From assembly GCF_025643595.1 (NCBI RefSeq), contig NZ_CP102826.1, positions 3,596,001 through 3,660,000 of the forward strand: DNA of 64,000 nt. The letters run 5' to 3'. Source of the DNA: Saccharopolyspora rosea. GTDB lineage: Bacteria > Actinomycetota > Actinomycetes > Mycobacteriales > Pseudonocardiaceae. Made by a program: the position numbers and the translations under genes. Shown piece by piece: positions 61,343-64,000 of this stretch. The notes below the pieces were generated by a model that worked only from the letters and a program-made list of their open reading frames with translations, had not been told where the DNA came from and ran no database searches. The first letter of the stretch is position 1; each line of letters begins with the position of its first letter.

Positions 61343-61753
61343 ATGGCCGCGGTTACCCGCTCCCCATCGGCAGCGGCGTCGTGGGCCGAGGCGTTCGCCT
61401 CCGCCAGCAACGACGACCCGGAGATCCAGGCCCACGGCAAGTACTTCACCTGCTCGTACCTGCTCGACGCCACCGAACACCAGTTCGTGGTCAAGGTCGA
61501 GTCCGGACGCGTCGTGGACGTCGCCGTCGATCCCGGTCCGCTGGACGTGCCGTACCAGTTCGCGATCCGCGCGGGCGTCGAGACGTGGCGCGGCTTCGGC
61601 GAGCCGGTGCCGCCGCCGATGTGCCACGGCATCTGGTCGGCGACCTTCCGGCGCGACATGAAGCTGGAGGGCGATGTCCTCGTCCTCATGCAGAACCTGC
61701 GCTGCATCACCCGGCAGATCGAGCTGCTGCGCACCATCGGCGCCCCCGTCTGA
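61343..61753 (+). CDS. Hypothetical protein coupled to an alpha/beta hydrolase
   Basis: A 136-residue protein with GAGGAG seven bases before the ATG. It reads QAHGKYFTCSYLLDATEHQF, DVPYQFAIRAGVETWRGFGE and WSATFRRDMKLEGDVLVLMQ. The layout resembles an SCP2-like lipid-binding fold (a hydrophobic pocket with a late helix), but the match is weak. It precedes the hydrolase by 14 bases and is probably co-transcribed under LysR control. Confidence 0.65.
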   Translation: MAAVTRSPSAAASWAEAFASASNDDPEIQAHGKYFTCSYLLDATEHQFVVKVESGRVVDVAVDPGPLDVPYQFAIRAGVETWRGFGEPVPPPMCHGIWSATFRRDMKLEGDVLVLMQNLRCITRQIELLRTIGAPV

Positions 61754-61767
61754 GGAAGGACATCGGC

Positions 61768-62628
61768 ATGAGCAACATCTCGCCCGTGACCGGCCGCTAC
61801 GTCACCATCGAGGTGGACGGCCTCAAGTACAAGGTGTTCTACCTCGAGAACGGCACCGGGCAGCCGCTGGTCTGCCAGCACACCGCGGGCTGCCACAACC
61901 ACCAGTGGCGCGATCTGCTGGAGGACGAGGAGATCACCGCCAACTACCGCGTGATCGCCTACGACCTGCCCCGCCACGGCAAGTCCGACCCGCCGGAGAA
62001 CGTCGAGTGGTGGAAGGAGGAGTACAAGCTCACCGCCGACCACTACGCCAACTTCATCATCGCCCTGTGCGACGCCCTCGAACTCGAGGACCCGATCTTC
62101 ATGGGCTCGTCGTTCGGCGGCAACATCGCACTGCAGCTGGCACTGCGGCGCCCGGACCGCTTCGCCGGTGTGCTCTCGGTCGAAGGCGCCGACTACTCCC
62201 CTGGCTTCTACCTCGACTGGTGGCAGCACCCGCACGCCAACGCCGCGCAGGTCTGCGCCAGCGGCGTGTGGGACCTGATGGCGCCGCAGTCACCCGAGGC
62301 CGACCGCTGGAAGACCTGGTTCTACTACTCCCAGGGATCCGAGTCGTTCAAGGGCGACCTGCACTTCTACTCGGTCGACCACGACCTGCGGGACAAGCTC
62401 GGCGAGATCGATGGCGACCAGTGCCCCGTCGTGATGCTCACCGGTGAGTACGACTACCTCACCACGCCCGCCGACAGCGCGCGAACAGCCGCCCAGATCA
62501 AGAACGGCACCTTCATCGAGATGCCGGAGATCGGGCACTTCCCGATGAGCGAGAACCACGAGCGGTTCCGCGTGCACCTGATCGAAGCGCTCAACATCCT
62601 GCAGGGCGCGAAGTCCAAAACCGCATGA
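61768..62628 (+). CDS. Alpha/beta hydrolase
   Basis: A 286-residue hydrolase. The nucleophile elbow is GSSFG with Ser115. The acid is probably the Asp in LTGEYDYLTT, and the histidine is in PEIGHFPMSE. An oxyanion region, QHTAGCHNHQWRDL, follows the first strands. A cap domain lies around residues 140-200 (FYLDWWQHPHANAAQVCASG). GAGGAAGGA precedes the ATG at 61768. It could act on an ester or C-C bond; the substrate is not visible from sequence. Confidence 0.9.
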   Translation: MSNISPVTGRYVTIEVDGLKYKVFYLENGTGQPLVCQHTAGCHNHQWRDLLEDEEITANYRVIAYDLPRHGKSDPPENVEWWKEEYKLTADHYANFIIALCDALELEDPIFMGSSFGGNIALQLALRRPDRFAGVLSVEGADYSPGFYLDWWQHPHANAAQVCASGVWDLMAPQSPEADRWKTWFYYSQGSESFKGDLHFYSVDHDLRDKLGEIDGDQCPVVMLTGEYDYLTTPADSARTAAQIKNGTFIEMPEIGHFPMSENHERFRVHLIEALNILQGAKSKTA

Positions 62629-62675
62629 CACGTGCCGGCCGGCGGGAACCGCCCCGCCCGCCGGCCGGCACCACT

Positions 62676-63137
62676 TCAGCGTTGCAGCGCTGGGACCTGC
62701 GTCAGCCCGTGCAGCGCCTCGACCAGCGGGGCGAGTTCCGGGGTCTGCTCCGCGGCAGCGAGCGCCGCTTCCAACGCCGCGTCGTGAGTCGGGCGGGCCC
62801 GCTCCAGCAGAGCCCGGCCCGCATCAGTGAGCTCGGTGTAGATCCCCCGCCGGTCCTCTTTGCAAAGAACACGGGTCAGCAGCTCGCGGTCCTCCAGCCG
62901 GCTGACCAGTCGCGTCGTCGCGCTGCCGCTGAGCGCCGTGGCGCGGGCGAGCTGCTGCATGCGCATGTGCCAGCCGTCCTGCCGGCCGAGCGCGTCGAGC
63001 ACCGTGTACTCCACGACCGACAGACCATGCTCGGCCTGGAGCGCTTTCTCCATCGCGGCATCAAGCATCCCGTGCAACGCGGCGAGCGTGCGCCAGCCGC
63101 GAGCACGCACCTCGACGGCATCGTCGGCGATTCCCAC
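62676..63137 (-). CDS. MarR-family regulator
   Basis: A 153-residue protein. A winged HTH spans residues about 30-110 (LSVVEYTVLDALGRQDGWHM RMQQLARATALSGSATTRLV, split for length; then SRLEDRELLTRVLCKEDRRG). Terminal helices form the dimer. I chose the GTG at 63137 because GGAGG lies five bases upstream; the longer GTG at 63143 overlaps that site. Three related pseudo-palindromes lie upstream, implying autoregulation. Confidence 0.88.
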   Translation of the reverse strand: MGIADDAVEVRARGWRTLAALHGMLDAAMEKALQAEHGLSVVEYTVLDALGRQDGWHMRMQQLARATALSGSATTRLVSRLEDRELLTRVLCKEDRRGIYTELTDAGRALLERARPTHDAALEAALAAAEQTPELAPLVEALHGLTQVPALQR

Positions 63138-63236
63138 GAGCACCTCCTGTCACTACAGCTGTGATACCGGCTCGCACTCATATGAGGCGTCTACAACTAT
63201 ATGCCGCATCACAGTAGGCGTCCATTGAAATAGGCC

Positions 63237-63259
63237 GCGTCTGCAATTATTGTCTACGC
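63237..63259. promoter_or_regulatory. MarR-type operator upstream of the marR gene
   Basis: GCGTCTGCAA, three bases and TTGTCTACGC form a 23-bp pseudo-palindrome that matches the reverse complement of 59962-59984. Related half-sites GCGTCTACAACTATA (63187) and GCGTCCATTGAAATA (about 63218) lie between it and the gene. The set fits a repressor that controls its own gene and the MFS hybrid gene. Confidence 0.6.
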
Positions 63260-63597
63260 CTGCAAGGCTCAGACGCAGTCAGACAGGAAAGTCCCCGCAC
63301 ATGCCTCTCGCGCTCCTGGCGCTTGCCATCGGCGCGGCATCGTTGAAGATGTAGCACCTCCTTTCTGCCGCCGGAGGCTCAACTTCATCGTTTGCGGTGA
63401 CGCGGTCCTGCTCACGGTGCCGGACATACGGCCGCTTAGTGGGCAGCGCGGAACAGGGACCGAACGACCGCTCGGCGGCATGAGAGGACCTTCGAAAACC
63501 GCCGAGTGCAGGCCGTTGTTGCGATCGCACGATCTGACGGCGCGGGCCGAACTGGCGCAAGCGTCGCGGCGCCGGCCACAACCCGACGCCAGGGACC
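63260..63597. other. Spacer between marR and the NmrA-like gene
   Basis: No convincing gene is present. Short frames exist on both strands but lack ribosome binding sites and domain similarity. Part of it may carry a promoter reading right to left toward marR. Confidence 0.4.
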
Positions 63598-64000
63598 TCA
63601 GGTGAAAGCGCTGATGTGGTCGGCGATGAAGGTGGACAGGCTGCGCGGCGGGGTGCCGGTGATCGATGCCACGTCGTTGGACAGCCACGCCGCATCACCC
63701 CTGGAAATCAGATCGAACACCTGGGCGTTGGAGGCCGCGACTGTCTCGGCGATGCCGGCGCGGATCATCGACGCCCGGTGCTCGCCGGGAGAGACCGGGT
63801 GGTACTCGACGGTGTATCCCAGTGCGTCGGACAGTTCCTTCGCGACATCGGTGAAGGTGACCAGGTCAGGACCGGTCAGCAGGTAGGTGTGGCCGGCGTG
63901 GTCCGTGGGCCGGGTGACGATCGTCGCCGCGGTGGCCGCGACGTCCCGGGCGTCGATCATCCCGAACTGGCCGTCTCCGGCCGCGTTCCACAAGCCTCGC
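63598..64000 (-). CDS. NmrA-like NAD(P)-binding protein (partial)
   Basis: The frame is open to the window edge, so the N-terminus, with the Rossmann GxxGxxG, is missing. The visible 134 residues include MIDARDVAATAATIVTRPTD, then TYLLTGPDLVTFTDVAKELS and DALGYTVEYHPVSPGEHRAS, which match the C-terminal part of NmrA/SDR-a proteins (D..D.A, then T..E.A..L). A longer gene continues beyond base 64000. Such proteins sense or reduce via NAD(P)H; the substrate is unknown. Confidence 0.8.
   Translation of the reverse strand, partial: RGLWNAAGDGQFGMIDARDVAATAATIVTRPTDHAGHTYLLTGPDLVTFTDVAKELSDALGYTVEYHPVSPGEHRASMIRAGIAETVAASNAQVFDLISRGDAAWLSNDVASITGTPPRSLSTFIADHISAFT

Noticed and set aside
63269-63698. 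Minus-strand frames of about 139 codons near the right end
   Set aside because: They overlap the NmrA-like gene in other frames and lack starts, ribosome sites or domain similarity.
1-64000. CRISPR array, rRNA operon, IS element with transposase
   Set aside because: No regularly spaced repeats, no rRNA-like sequence and no transposase-like protein were found.

Overview
The window is high-GC actinobacterial DNA with heavy GTG/TTG start use, many ATGA/GTGA gene overlaps, a WhiB-type regulator and BTAD, DUF2637 and TadE families. It most resembles Pseudonocardiales-type actinomycetes (Saccharopolyspora/Amycolatopsis-like); that placement is an inference from gene content, not from a marker gene.

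Layout. (1) 1-7674: a Tad/Flp-type pilus operon on the plus strand: the tail of a CpaE/TadZ-like protein, CpaF/TadA ATPase, TadB, TadC, a 63-aa pilin-like protein, three TadE/TadG-like proteins, and a large membrane protein fusing LysM to a BTAD regulator domain. (2) about 7.7-15.4 kb: element backbone genes: a sliding-clamp (DnaN) paralogue, a CpaE-like protein, a structured RNA leader with an intrinsic terminator, an N6-methylase-like protein, then decayed winged-helix and AAA ATPase remnants. (3) 15.6-19.3 kb: a three-gene lower-GC cassette: HNH-SF2 helicase, an unknown protein, and a PD-(D/E)XK nuclease. (4) 19.4-31.5 kb, minus strand: a conjugative type IV secretion module with M23/muramidase, replication-relaxation protein, TraG/VirD4-like coupling ATPase, GP88-like protein, VirB4, PrgI, VirB6-like, VirB2-like pilin and a sigma-region-4-like regulator. 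(5) 31.5-33.85 kb: an operator-rich intergenic region, an AbrB-like protein, a tyrosine integrase and a tRNA 3' fragment. This closes a large integrative conjugative element whose left end lies outside the window.

(6) 33.8-48.46 kb: a second integrative element of the AICE type, with a serine integrase at its left end, a small coupled gene, an FtsK-like transfer protein, DUF2637/SpdB-like and SpdD-like membrane proteins, WhiB-like, HTH and XRE regulators, two related large regulators, a cupin-like protein and cargo (a low-GC membrane protein and an Mrr-type nuclease). (7) 48.46-56.93 kb: a third, decayed element with a broken serine integrase, a vsr fragment, and two probable conflict systems: a single-chain 2TM-SAVED-mCpol protein, and an operon of a Crp-type regulator, a class III cyclase-like protein, a STAND-like protein and an unknown protein. 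Three att-like sites at about 33.84, 48.45 and 56.93 kb show that elements 6 and 7 sit in tandem at one tRNA 3' end.

(8) 56.94-64.0 kb: probable chromosome: a recombinase-SDR chimera, a quinone-oxidoreductase-like MDR protein, an MFS-HbpS hybrid, a LysR regulator, an unknown protein coupled to an alpha/beta hydrolase, a MarR regulator and a partial NmrA-like protein. The MFS and MarR promoters share a 23-bp pseudo-palindrome, which suggests a MarR operator.

The most notable material is the 2TM-SAVED-mCpol protein, the cyclase/Crp/STAND operon with matching amyloid-like motifs, the helicase-nuclease cassette, the RNA attenuator near 12.4 kb and the tandem element accretion.
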